Origin: Deltaproteobacteria bacterium
GTDB lineage: Bacteria; Desulfobacterota; DSM-4660; Desulfatiglandales; HGW-15
DNA: 37,849 bases
NCBI GenBank assembly: GCA_016931115.1
Contig: JAFGFM010000168.1
Location: 1-37,849, forward strand
Reading direction: 5' to 3'
Position 1 is the stretch's first letter. Each line of letters begins with the position of its first letter. Both the position numbers and the translations under genes were made by a program. Of the stretch, positions 16,309 to 24,754 are shown one piece after another. The notes under the pieces are model-generated. The model searched no databases, had not been told where the DNA came from, and saw only the letters and a list, made by a program, of their open reading frames with translations.

Positions 16309-18381
16309 TTAATAAGATATAGAAGCTTTAATACCTACACTACGGCCCCTGTCTGTCCATGGCCCGAAGCCTGCTCTTTCCGTGGTCGCATATTTTTTAT
16401 TAGTGAGATTCTGCCCGAACAGGGTAATGCCCAGAAGAAGTTCTTTCCATCTGAAATCTCTCTGGATATTCGCATCTATCCGGGTGTATCCGCCGAGTTC
16501 TGTAGTATTACTCTCCGCGTCAAACCAGGAATCTATCTTCCTGACTGATACATTGGCCCTGTAATCTGCCCACCTGTGAGTAACAGATGCGGAGTAGAGA
16601 TTTTCCGGCTTGCTTATACCAAGCGAATCGGTTGTAACGCCGTCTCTTGTACTCTCATTATCAAGCATGTGTGTCCAGCTTATGTTATAGGAGGTGTTTG
16701 TGTTTTTAAGGATAGTTCCTTTGACCAACAGCTCAAGCCCTTTCCGATGATTGTCAGCCTCTGTGTAATAATAGTAGGTGCCGCCATCAAGCACATAGGT
16801 AGTTGAACTTGCAGATTTTGCGTTTTCAGCCTCTATATCAAAATATGAAAGCACAGGCTTCAGCCAGGCTGCATAGTCGGCAGAGACGGCAGCCTCAAAA
16901 CGATCCTGTTTCTCACGATGCGGGGTGGCATCACCCACAAGCCTCATGTCAAAATCCCCTGCGGTACCCTGTTCACCCCTGAAATAGCGACCATCCAGTG
17001 AGTAGATGCTTGAGATCTGCCAGTGACCGCCAAGGGCCAGGACCTTTGAAGGGGCCATGTCAACATTGTTGTTGGCGGCGCTGGCTGCTGCGCTGTTGCT
17101 GGAATTATCAATATGTTTAGTGTCCTGGCGATACCCTCCGTCAAAAACAAGGTTACCGTCCAGTAACGTATGCTCTATTGATGCTGACCAGCCCTTTACG
17201 CTTGTGTCATATTTATTGTAATTCGAGCTGGTATTTGGACCGAACCCATTGCTTTTGGATATCTGGCCACCCACCTGTACAAGGGTATTGCCAAAACGTG
17301 CATTATGTCTTAACCCTAAACCCTCGGTCTCTTCCTCATATGCACGGGAAGAACTGTTAGAATTAGCAAAACTCTCAACCATTTCGTGCTGATCATAATC
17401 CACCTTGAACAGATTCAGCAGGGTTATCTGGTTTGGAGTCCACTGCATGCCCATGTCTGTTGAAAGCATCTTTATCTTCAGGGAATCATAATACCACTTC
17501 ATATCAGATGTGCCCCTCTGCATCTCAAAGCTGCCTGAATCCTTGTATCCCATTACATTCATATTGAATTTCCCGGCCCTGAAACCGGTATTGACCATCC
17601 CGGCCTTCCCGCTCCTCCCGTCAAACCAGGAGTCAAGGCTTGGTTTATCCATCTTTGAGAGAAGTATGCCGACATACCCGCTGGCACCTGAGCTTTTCTC
17701 TCCCTTTGTTCCGGCATAAAGGCTTTCATTGTGTGCAGTCGGATGGCCGCCTGAATGTTTTTCAACAGAGCCTGAAAGTATTGCCTGTGTCTTTTGGGGC
17801 TGTTTTGTCCTGATGATAATAAAACCTGTATTAACACCGGAACCGGAGCTTGATGCGCCTATTGGCACAGAAGGGCCAAGCGTAAGTGATGTTGACCCAC
17901 GGACCACCTGCATCTCTTCAATGGCATCCACCGGTATCTTGTAAAGGATGCGGTTGACTGAAGGAGGCAGCACTGCCCCGTCTATAATATAGGTAAAGCT
18001 TCCGCCGCCGCGCTGAGAGTAAAAGAAGGGATTTCTGCGGCCCTGATAGGTAATGTTGAACCCGGAGGTATGTTCAAGAAGATCATTTATATCCGCAGGA
18101 TTAAGATTTTTGATATCCTCACTATTCAATATCTCGGTGCCGAACTGGGCGCTTTTCTCAATCCTGTAAATATTTGTAATACTGGAAGGGTCAAGGTCCT
18201 CCCTTAAGGAGATTGGTTTATCAACCACAGTCATCGGTTCTACCTGCTGGGCCTGCGTGGTCTGTTTCTTTGATGTTTTATCCTCTTTTGCCTCGTCATC
18301 ACCTGCCGCTGCATATGGCGCAAGGGCAAGAGCTGTTAATATCAAGCTGATGTTTACTAATTTCCCGTACCTAAATTTCAT
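16309..18381 (-). CDS. TonB-dependent outer-membrane receptor 2
   Basis: 690 residues with a signal peptide, a TonB-box-like EPMTVVDKP near 50-58, a plug domain (QGRRNPFFYSQRGGGSFTYI) and a barrel ending in IKASISY, again an aromatic terminus. GGGAGG eight nt before ATG fixes the start. From the signal peptide through the plug it is almost the same as receptor 1, pointing to recent duplication. Differences concentrate in the barrel, where extracellular loops choose the ligand, so the two probably take related but different complexes. It is transcribed from the conserved promoter at 18581-18650 with a leader of about 220 nt. Confidence 0.9.
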   Translation of the reverse strand: MKFRYGKLVNISLILTALALAPYAAAGDDEAKEDKTSKKQTTQAQQVEPMTVVDKPISLREDLDPSSITNIYRIEKSAQFGTEILNSEDIKNLNPADINDLLEHTSGFNITYQGRRNPFFYSQRGGGSFTYIIDGAVLPPSVNRILYKIPVDAIEEMQVVRGSTSLTLGPSVPIGASSSGSGVNTGFIIIRTKQPQKTQAILSGSVEKHSGGHPTAHNESLYAGTKGEKSSGASGYVGILLSKMDKPSLDSWFDGRSGKAGMVNTGFRAGKFNMNVMGYKDSGSFEMQRGTSDMKWYYDSLKIKMLSTDMGMQWTPNQITLLNLFKVDYDQHEMVESFANSNSSSRAYEEETEGLGLRHNARFGNTLVQVGGQISKSNGFGPNTSSNYNKYDTSVKGWSASIEHTLLDGNLVFDGGYRQDTKHIDNSSNSAAASAANNNVDMAPSKVLALGGHWQISSIYSLDGRYFRGEQGTAGDFDMRLVGDATPHREKQDRFEAAVSADYAAWLKPVLSYFDIEAENAKSASSTTYVLDGGTYYYYTEADNHRKGLELLVKGTILKNTNTSYNISWTHMLDNESTRDGVTTDSLGISKPENLYSASVTHRWADYRANVSVRKIDSWFDAESNTTELGGYTRIDANIQRDFRWKELLLGITLFGQNLTNKKYATTERAGFGPWTDRGRSVGIKASISY

Positions 18382-18426
18382 TTGAAAAACCTCCCTATTA
18401 ATTTAAATACATGCATCTCTCTTTTT

Positions 18427-18552
18427 CACAAAAATATCCATTTACAGGCCTTATTATGCCATCTGCCCGGTTTTCGTTTTACCGTGCATGAGCGAATCAA
18501 TTGTGTGGTTTTTAAATAAGAAAAACCTTTTACCGGAGAATGGATATTTGTG
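18427..18552 (-). promoter_or_regulatory. Structured leader candidate upstream of receptor 2
   Basis: AAATATCCATT (18432-18442) and AATGGATATTT (18539-18549) are perfect 11-bp complements enclosing 96 nt of the receptor 2 leader. Inside, on the minus strand, CCGGT can pair with ACCGG and GGTTTTT with AAAAACC. That gives a closing stem, a middle stem and a side hairpin. The layout is riboswitch-like, but I do not recognise a cobalamin, Moco or other known consensus. Confidence 0.4.
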
Positions 18553-18580
18553 GCTGTTGCTTATTTTATAAACTTATTTA

Positions 18581-18650
18581 GTACGCTTAACACGATATAT
18601 GCCAGAATTAACATAACAGATTTTGAATAGTCAAGTATATTTTGTAAAAA
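18581..18650 (-). promoter_or_regulatory. Promoter/operator block of receptor 2, shared with 27344-27413
   Basis: Contains TTGACT (18634-18629), 17 bp and TTAATT (18611-18606). The 70-bp block matches 27344-27413 at 52 of 70 positions with no gap, including flanks outside the -35 and -10 elements (TATAT..CAG region and the A/T tract upstream of -35). Conservation beyond the promoter hexamers implies a common regulator. Confidence 0.6.
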
Positions 18651-18792
18651 AGTTTAAACAGGAATAATAAGTGGCTAATTTTTTAAGTAGCTGGTGACTT
18701 TCTCCAAGGAAGAGTTGTCAAATTCCGGGATAGCATATACCTCTTATTATTCTGACTTGCATATGTGTTTTAAATTAGTTGCTCTTAAAATA

Positions 18793-19605
18793 TCAAAATA
18801 CAACCGCCACTTTTTTATGATCATTGACTGGATGTAATTCCTCTGGAACACAGATCCGGCCTCCATCGTTCAACTCAATAACATCTACATGGGTATTGTA
18901 GGTATCATAGAGGCTGGCCCTGTTGATTACCTCCGTTGTCGGACCATCTCCAATAATTTTTCCTTCTTTTAACATGACCACCCTGTCCGATATCCATAGG
19001 GCATGATCAGGAAAATGTGTGGTCTTTATAAATGTATACCCGCTATCTGCAAGATCCGCTATGCAGGCAAGAAGACGAATCTGGTTACCATAATCAAGGC
19101 CATTTGCCGGTTCATCCATGATAAATATATCAGCACCCTGCGTCAGGGCGCGGGCAATCAACACCATCTGGCGCTCACCCCCGCTTATCTTTGTATATGG
19201 ACGCTCTTTTAGATGCAAAATGGAAAGCCGTTTCAGGGCATCAAGGGCGGCCTGTTCATCCTTATCAGTATACCTGAAGAAGAAAGGCTTGTGGGGTATT
19301 CTTCCCATCATTACAACATCCAGCACCCTGTATCCGAAAGAGAGTCGGTGACTCTGCGGCACATAGGCAATACGCCGGGCCAGTTGTTTGGGAGAAATTG
19401 ATAACACGGGATGACCTTCCAGGAGAACTCGCCCGCGCTGTGGCCTGTAGAGCCCCACAATAAGTTTTAACAGGGTTGTTTTACCGCTGCCGTTTGGGCC
19501 AAGCAAAGCTGTAATCATGCCAGGTTCAAAGGATACTGATATGTCCTGAAGAACCGGATTATGCGTATAGCAGTAGGTAAGATGTTCCACTGTAAAAAGG
19601 GCCAT
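18793..19605 (-). CDS. ABC transporter ATP-binding protein of module B, FecE type
   Basis: 270 residues with Walker A GPNGSGKTT, Q-loop YVPQSH, signature ISGGERQM, Walker B IFIMDEPANGLD and switch His in TTHFPDHA. An ATG 12 bases upstream (19617) overlaps the permease stop but has its AAAGGA too close; I use 19605, with moderate certainty. The C-terminal ~35 residues after VINRASLYDTY extend beyond the core and have no match I can name. It is the last gene of the long module B unit and works with the permease immediately upstream. Confidence 0.9.
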   Translation of the reverse strand: MALFTVEHLTYCYTHNPVLQDISVSFEPGMITALLGPNGSGKTTLLKLIVGLYRPQRGRVLLEGHPVLSISPKQLARRIAYVPQSHRLSFGYRVLDVVMMGRIPHKPFFFRYTDKDEQAALDALKRLSILHLKERPYTKISGGERQMVLIARALTQGADIFIMDEPANGLDYGNQIRLLACIADLADSGYTFIKTTHFPDHALWISDRVVMLKEGKIIGDGPTTEVINRASLYDTYNTHVDVIELNDGGRICVPEELHPVNDHKKVAVVF

Positions 19606-19607
19606 AA

Positions 19608-20618
19608 TCAGTTCCATCCTTTCTTTGCCCTATGCAGCAAAAAAGCGAAAAAGGGTATTCCTATCAGTGAGGTGATGATGCCGATAGGTATCTCCACGCT
19701 GAATAATAAACGGGCCATGTCATCTGCGATCAGCAAGTAGATTGCCCCTACTAGCGCGGATACAGGCAGCAGGATGCGATTATCCGGACCAACAATCATC
19801 CGCGCCACATGGGGGATCAAAAGCCCGACCCATCCAATCATCCCGCCCAGTACCACAGTGAATGCGCTTATTATAGTAGCCAGAAGGATAAAACATGATC
19901 GCAGGAAGAGAACATTTACCCCCAGAGACCTGGCCTCTTCATCTCCCATACTCAAAACATTAAGGTAACCTGAAAGAAAAAGCAGGATAAAAATACCTAC
20001 AGCTATTGGTCCGCACAGGAAGAAGACTGTTGCATTGTCCACCGCTGAAATACTGCCCATAAGCCAGTATACAATGGCCGGTAACTGATCATAGGGGTCG
20101 GCAAGATATTTGATCACCGAGAGCAGTGAAGTAAATAATGCGCTGCTTATGATGCCGCCCAGGATCAGCATCAGAAGCCTGTCGTTCTTGTTGAGCATCG
20201 ATAGCCCTAATGCGGCGGCCACAGCAATCAGCCCGAATATAAAGGCGCCCACCTGAACCATAATCCAGCTTTTTGCCAGAGTCATTCCAAGGGCCGCCCC
20301 AAAGGAAGCGCCAGCAAGGACACCCAGAAGTCCCGGTGAAACCAGTGGATTAATAAACATGGACTGAAAGGTGGCTCCCGAAACCGAGAGGGCAGCACCT
20401 ATCAGGATGGCCGCAATTATCCTCGGTAATCGGATATTGATCAGGATATTTTTTAATATATCGTATTGTTGCGGATCATTAAATGGCCTTTGCCCAAATA
20501 TATGCTGTTTAATAAAATAGACCAGGTCTCTGGCACTCACAGGGTATTTCCCCATACACATGGATATCAGGACAGTGAGCCCTAAAACAATAATAAGGAT
20601 AAATATCGACTTTTTCAT
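19608..20618 (-). CDS. FecCD/BtuC-family permease of module B
   Basis: 336 residues with about nine to ten membrane segments. Landmarks are RLPRIIAAILIGAALSVSG, NPLVSPGLLGVLAGASFG, the coupling loop MGDEEARSLGVN, and GWVGLLIPHVARM. The start overlaps the PBP stop by ATGA (20615-20618), and its own stop is followed by the ATPase start within a few bases, so PBP, permease and ATPase are one coupled set. Unlike the module A permease it has no basic N-terminal extension. Confidence 0.9.
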   Translation of the reverse strand: MKKSIFILIIVLGLTVLISMCMGKYPVSARDLVYFIKQHIFGQRPFNDPQQYDILKNILINIRLPRIIAAILIGAALSVSGATFQSMFINPLVSPGLLGVLAGASFGAALGMTLAKSWIMVQVGAFIFGLIAVAAALGLSMLNKNDRLLMLILGGIISSALFTSLLSVIKYLADPYDQLPAIVYWLMGSISAVDNATVFFLCGPIAVGIFILLFLSGYLNVLSMGDEEARSLGVNVLFLRSCFILLATIISAFTVVLGGMIGWVGLLIPHVARMIVGPDNRILLPVSALVGAIYLLIADDMARLLFSVEIPIGIITSLIGIPFFAFLLHRAKKGWN

Positions 20619-21694
20619 TGCTGTAATATTTCTCTGGTAGATGCCTCATCAAGGGTCACATTGAGAAAAAGTTTATAAAAGCGCCTGGCCTCTGCATTCA
20701 TGTCAATGGTGTATGCATCAGGATATAACTGATTTGTCATCCATTTCAGGCCCAGAAGACGCATGAAGGATGGTGGCCGGTCAAACCAGTTGAATGGCGC
20801 GGTCGGAATCCTGTAAACATGGCCATCCCTGACCGCCCGGATGTTTCTCCATCTCACATCCTTTTTTATGCTGCTCAGGAACATAGAATCGTGGGAAACG
20901 ATTACATGGGGATCATAATTAATGACCTGCTCCATTGATATCTTCTGCATGCCATAGAGGGTGGCGCTGTTACACTGGTGAACATTTGCGCCTCCACTCA
21001 GGGGGATCAACTGGGCATGCACGGATGTATCGCATTCTGTGCTGAGGCCGTCGACCCCTTCCGCATAATAGACCGACACCCTCTCTTTATTTTGAATGGC
21101 TCCGGATGCCTTCTTTGTCTCTATTAATGTCTGCTCTGCATAAATGGCAAGGGCCTCTGCGCGTTCCTTACGGTTAAGCAGATCCCCCAGAAAGCGAAAG
21201 GCATGCGGATATTCGGTTAATGAATCCATCGCAATATAGACAACAGGTATGCCCAGAGTCTTTAACTTCTGCTCCAGCTTTTCATTAGAGGCAGAGAGCT
21301 GTTTCCACATCCAAACCAGTATTATATCGGGCTTTATCTTTAACAGGACTTCAAAATCAGGCATGGCCCCCTGTCCCTGCTGCCCACCTACTACTGGCAA
21401 TTGGTGTATACGCGCATCCATATATTGTTTTTCAGGTGATCTTAAACTGGCATTGAGCCCGGCAATCATGCCCGGATCAATGGCGTAAATCATATAAGTG
21501 GCAGGAGGGGATGAGCCAAAAACCTTGTTGATTACATCAGGCACAACAACATGGCGTCCTGCCATATCAATTATTTCTCGTGCCGATGCAGTCCTGCCCG
21601 GAAGATATAATATGAGTAAGAAAAGAAATATCTGTAAAAGAGATATTACAACCTTTTTTAACACTTTATTTTCGCATCTCAATCCATGTAGCAT
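20615..21694 (-). CDS. Periplasmic binding protein of module B, FecB/BtuF type
   Basis: 359 residues with a signal peptide (hydrophobic stretch about 16-33, cleavage near TASA). The N-lobe has DMAGRHVVVPDVINKV and KPDIILVW; the C-lobe has YYAEGVDGLSTE, an SVH motif and APFNWFDRPPSFMRLLGLKW. The gene starts inside the preceding methyltransferase. GAGG six nt before the ATG at 21694 is the best ribosome site, though a GTG at 21664 just after the methyltransferase stop would give a more ordinary signal peptide. It is followed by its permease with an ATGA overlap. Confidence 0.85.
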   Translation of the reverse strand: MLHGLRCENKVLKKVVISLLQIFLFLLILYLPGRTASAREIIDMAGRHVVVPDVINKVFGSSPPATYMIYAIDPGMIAGLNASLRSPEKQYMDARIHQLPVVGGQQGQGAMPDFEVLLKIKPDIILVWMWKQLSASNEKLEQKLKTLGIPVVYIAMDSLTEYPHAFRFLGDLLNRKERAEALAIYAEQTLIETKKASGAIQNKERVSVYYAEGVDGLSTECDTSVHAQLIPLSGGANVHQCNSATLYGMQKISMEQVINYDPHVIVSHDSMFLSSIKKDVRWRNIRAVRDGHVYRIPTAPFNWFDRPPSFMRLLGLKWMTNQLYPDAYTIDMNAEARRFYKLFLNVTLDEASTREILQQ

Positions 21695-22265
21695 CTTCAC
21701 CCTCTACATCTGATATTGTTTGACATCCACATAAGCCTGTTTTATCCAGTAATTCCTGAAGTCCTGCCCCGCTTAAGAAGTTGGCCTTTTGATTTTTATT
21801 CTTCGCTGCCCTGCGGCCCTTTCCTTTTAGCCTCATATGCATATTTGGAGGCGTATAGCGGCCAAGACCCCCACCGGTAAATGCAATGCCTCCGGGTTTT
21901 AAGACCCGAAAAATGTCTCGGAGCCCTTTTATCTGATCTACCCAGAACCAGAGAGACCCACGGCTTATGATTAACTCGGCAAAATTATCCTCAAAAGGGA
22001 GGGCGCTCACATCGGCCTCGGTAAAATGGACAATATTATCCAGGTGAAGCCCTGAGATATTTTGTTCTGCCTTTTTTAAATTATCCTTATTAATATCCAC
22101 AAAATATATCTCCAGATTGGTGATCTTTGCGAGTTCAATACCCATATAACCCGGCCCTGTACCTATATCGAGGCATATTCCTCTTTCTATTTGATAATCA
22201 TCCAGTATCTGTTGGGCTATGAGTGGATATACTGGCAGCAGTTCCGAATATCCGTCAACTAACAT
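21666..22265 (-). CDS. Class I SAM-dependent methyltransferase (paralogue 3)
   Basis: 199 residues. Motif I is CLDIGTGPGYMGIELAK, motif II ends in YFVDIN, then LIISRGSLWFW and VLKPGGIAFTGGGLG. A basic patch RLKGKGRRAAKNKNQKA lies near 145-161. AAAGGAG seven nt before ATG supports the start. It shares the DxGxGxGYxG and SRGSxxFW signatures with the methyltransferases at 7217 and 26550. It overlaps the downstream PBP gene and is preceded by an intercistronic structure, so it may have its own translational control. Its substrate is unknown; context points to the imported compound. Confidence 0.85.
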   Translation of the reverse strand: MLVDGYSELLPVYPLIAQQILDDYQIERGICLDIGTGPGYMGIELAKITNLEIYFVDINKDNLKKAEQNISGLHLDNIVHFTEADVSALPFEDNFAELIISRGSLWFWVDQIKGLRDIFRVLKPGGIAFTGGGLGRYTPPNMHMRLKGKGRRAAKNKNQKANFLSGAGLQELLDKTGLCGCQTISDVEGEDATWIEMRK

Positions 22266-22282
22266 AAATATACTCCTTTGGG

Positions 22283-22344
22283 GCCGGACCTTATGGCTGC
22301 ATAATACTGTGTATTACAGTATCTTTTTCATGCGATCATCCGGC
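22283..22344. other. Intercistronic inverted repeats within the module B unit
   Basis: GCCGGA (22283-22288) pairs with TCCGGC (22339-22344), enclosing a second perfect stem ATACTGT (22304-22310)/ACAGTAT (22316-22322) with a 5-nt loop. The two nested stems fill the 96-bp gap between the signal-less PBP and methyltransferase genes, just before the latter's ribosome site. Possible attenuator, processing site or small structured RNA. Confidence 0.4.
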
Positions 22345-22361
22345 ATGTAATGATTTATATT

Positions 22362-23252
22362 TTAATGCCTTCCTTTAACTGCCTTCATAAAAGATTCCCA
22401 TCCGTCCCAGCGCAAGGGGCATCTGTTTTCAGTCAGGAGAGAAGGCATGGGAACCTTATCTGATACGGGTACAAAGCTCTGCATGGACAGAAATTCCTGC
22501 ACCTTTTTGGACATGAGAAAGTCGCCAACCTCAAACAGCGACTCAGGTGCCTTTTTACCCCATACCATTACCTGGGGCATACAGAACAACCCCTCTTTCG
22601 GCCAGATAATGCGGGTATTTTTCTCACGGGAGATTCGGGCAAATGCTATATTGGTTATGCCCAGCGGGAAATTTCCTTCATCCACAGCAGTGACAACCTC
22701 CATAGGGTTTCCTCTGTGGATGAAGTTTGTTTTAAAATTACAAAATTTATCCGGGAAGTCTGCCTTTATAAATGCCTTTGTGACCACGGACACAATACGG
22801 AATTCATCCGGTATGAGGACCTTTCCGGCCCACTGCGGGTCCAGCAGCTCTTCCCACGATCCGGGGATTTCATTTTCTCCCAGCATATTCCGGTTGTAAA
22901 AAACAGCAAAAGGTATGATCCCAAAGGGATGGAAATAGCCCCTTGTGTCCGTAAAACCTTTATCTGAAAGCTCCCTTCTTACGGGGAAACGGCCCGGAAG
23001 TGATTGGAACCGCTCAGCGATATACTCGTGGGTGAAGTCAGCAAAATCATCTACATGGCCGACTATCAGATCAGGAAGGTCATCATTTTCCACATATGTT
23101 TTAAGCAGGCTTTTTTCATCTGCACGATGTGGCTGTGTCTCTACCTGTATGTCAATACCGTTCTTTTCGTGTAATTTTCCGCAGAATTCTTCCATCATCT
23201 GCACTATAGCCCTGCTGATATTAAGCGGACAGTGTAATAAAATTTTTGCCAT
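22362..23252 (-). CDS. Substrate-binding protein (type 2 PBP fold) without signal peptide
   Basis: 296 residues from the ATG at 23252, chosen because AAGGAG lies ten nt upstream; a longer frame to 23339 lacks such a site and overlaps the ABC gene more. The start MAKILLHCPLNIS has no signal peptide or membrane segment, so the protein should stay in the cytoplasm. The rest looks like iron-type type 2 PBPs: FGIIPFAVFYNRNML, SWEELLDPQWAGKVLIPDE, AVDEGNFPLGITNIAFA and FLMSKKVQEFLS. The gene overlaps the soluble ABC ATPase by 32 bases. There is no cognate permease of the usual type here. It may sense or carry the substrate inside the cell. Confidence 0.75.
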   Translation of the reverse strand: MAKILLHCPLNISRAIVQMMEEFCGKLHEKNGIDIQVETQPHRADEKSLLKTYVENDDLPDLIVGHVDDFADFTHEYIAERFQSLPGRFPVRRELSDKGFTDTRGYFHPFGIIPFAVFYNRNMLGENEIPGSWEELLDPQWAGKVLIPDEFRIVSVVTKAFIKADFPDKFCNFKTNFIHRGNPMEVVTAVDEGNFPLGITNIAFARISREKNTRIIWPKEGLFCMPQVMVWGKKAPESLFEVGDFLMSKKVQEFLSMQSFVPVSDKVPMPSLLTENRCPLRWDGWESFMKAVKGRH

Positions 23253-24036
23253 TTGAAATAATCTCCTTAAGAATATTATGATGTTTAATGCTTTCGCCTC
23301 TTCTGATATAGTCACGAAGACGTGAGATATCCTTTTCAAAGGCGACCAGTTGCTTCATGATATCTTTTTCAGCAGGTGTAGTTTGCTGGAGCCTGTACAT
23401 CCCCCCGTTCTTCATAATCACCCTCTGGTCGGACATTAACATCAGCGCAGGGTCGTGAGTTACTAACAGCACTATTTTACCCTGACCCTTGAGTATCTCC
23501 ATTGCCCTGAGGCGATCGATACCTGCATTTTCGATTTCATCTATCAGCACCACAGGCGCATTGCTGATCAATGCAACATCTCCCACCATAAGGGCGCGTG
23601 CCTGGCCACCGCTAAGCATTGTCAGATTATCTGCAGGATACACCGGCTCTCCGGCCAGTTCGTTTGTCACCCTGAGAACTTCGGCTATTTTCTTTTCAGG
23701 GGTTTCAATGGAGCGGACCTTTGCGTGCCTGGATAAAAATTTTTCAACCGATGAATCCATTACAAAATTCATCTTCTGTGACACTTCTGCTACAAGCCCC
23801 CTGGATATCCCGTCTCTGGTATATTCCTCCACAGTAAGATCGTTTATCAGGATTTCCCGGCCTGTGGGTGTTTCTCCGTCTGCATATTGCTCTATATCCG
23901 ATATAAGCTGGGTTTTACCCGAACCCGTAGGGCCTGCAACTGCAAGCACCTCTCCGGCGTTGATATCCAGACGGTTAATCGATTCTTTTCGCCTATCTTT
24001 ATCCAGCCCGCCAAGGACGCTGATCTTTTTCAACAT
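23221..24036 (-). CDS. Soluble ABC-type ATPase, not a standard transporter subunit
   Basis: 271 residues from the ATG at 24036 (AAAGG seven nt upstream), overlapping the GTPase end by seven bases. Walker A GPTGSGKT (35-42), signature LSGGQARAL, Walker B VVLIDEIENAG and switch His VTHDP are intact. Walker B reads DEIENAG instead of DEPTxGLD, and a hydrophilic, probably helical C-terminal segment follows (EKDISRLRDYIRRGESIKHH). No membrane partner is encoded next to it; neighbours are a GTPase and a signal-less PBP, both cytosolic. A role as a molecular motor or maturation factor, rather than import, is inferred. Confidence 0.8.
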   Translation of the reverse strand: MLKKISVLGGLDKDRRKESINRLDINAGEVLAVAGPTGSGKTQLISDIEQYADGETPTGREILINDLTVEEYTRDGISRGLVAEVSQKMNFVMDSSVEKFLSRHAKVRSIETPEKKIAEVLRVTNELAGEPVYPADNLTMLSGGQARALMVGDVALISNAPVVLIDEIENAGIDRLRAMEILKGQGKIVLLVTHDPALMLMSDQRVIMKNGGMYRLQQTTPAEKDIMKQLVAFEKDISRLRDYIRRGESIKHHNILKEIISNGKNFITLSA

Positions 24037-24731
24037 ACCTCTGCCTTTCCGAAATCTATCTTTTTGACATTGCCCATCTGGTAAGGGCTGCCGACAATTG
24101 TCTCTCCCGCACAGTAAGAACATATTGCCGCGGGCATCGGGTACCTGAGCGCTGTGCCACTGATTTTTTCAAGAGGGCTGTGATTAAGGATTTCATTCCT
24201 GAGACGCAGAGAGCCCCTTCCGTTAAGCCCGTTTATGTCTATGACCCTGGCATCAGGATTAAGCATCGTGACCTGATGCCTGAATACTTCCCTCTCTGCC
24301 TGTGAAACAATATCTCCCTTTGTGATAGCAACAATGTCGGCGGTACTCAGCATGGGGCCTATTTTTTTAGGGGTATCAATACCTACAAGGTAGTCGATAA
24401 CGCATATGGTAAGACAACCATTAACTGCAGGCGCGCAACGGTGACATAATCCGGCCGTTTCAAGGATGACGACGCCAGCCTTTTGTTGTTCTGCCCACGA
24501 CCATATCTCTTCCAGATTAGCGACATAAAAATGGTCCGGGCATATATAGTCGCTCAAACCAACTGCAACCGGTATCCCAAGACGGCGATAACGCTCATCA
24601 TCCCCTGTCTCCAGACAGTCGATCTTGCACGCTGCGACCCGGATACCATCATTTTGGAGATGCCGGATTGTGTGCAGCATTGCTGATGTCTTGCCTGATG
24701 ACGGCGTACCTGCTACTATAATAAACCTCAT
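24030..24731 (-). CDS. G3E-type P-loop GTPase (HypB/UreG/CobW-like)
   Basis: 233 residues. Walker A is GTPSSGKT (8-15); a Cys-containing metal/switch region KIDCLETGDDERYRRLGIP follows; the ETAGLCHRCAP segment (91-101) matches the G3E ExxG site with two extra Cys; TKGD (137-140) takes the place of NKxD; CSYC (204-207) is near the C-terminus. G3E GTPases insert or deliver metals (Ni in HypB and UreG, Zn in COG0523 proteins, support of cobalamin enzymes). Here four or more Cys could bind a metal or cluster. The ribosome site AGGAG is 13 nt upstream, a little far. It lies between the radical SAM fusion and the soluble ABC ATPase. Confidence 0.8.
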   Translation of the reverse strand: MRFIIVAGTPSSGKTSAMLHTIRHLQNDGIRVAACKIDCLETGDDERYRRLGIPVAVGLSDYICPDHFYVANLEEIWSWAEQQKAGVVILETAGLCHRCAPAVNGCLTICVIDYLVGIDTPKKIGPMLSTADIVAITKGDIVSQAEREVFRHQVTMLNPDARVIDINGLNGRGSLRLRNEILNHSPLEKISGTALRYPMPAAICSYCAGETIVGSPYQMGNVKKIDFGKAEVC

Positions 24732-24754
24732 GGATAAAAACAGGCTCCTATCTA

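Noticed and set aside
14837-18552. Common leader RNA for receptors 1 and 2
   Set aside because: Short matches (TCTCCG, GCAGATG) appear only when leader 1 is read on the opposite strand to its gene, so they cannot be the same regulatory RNA.
14757-18792. Cobalamin riboswitch upstream of either receptor
   Set aside because: Looked for the GCCACTG-type B12 box and the conserved core on the minus strand of both leaders; none was found.
23489-24067. Long plus-strand frame (192 codons) opposite the soluble ABC ATPase
   Set aside because: It mirrors a gene with intact Walker A, signature and Walker B motifs, and its own translation has no recognisable domain; the same applies to 8268-8795 and 35290-35874.
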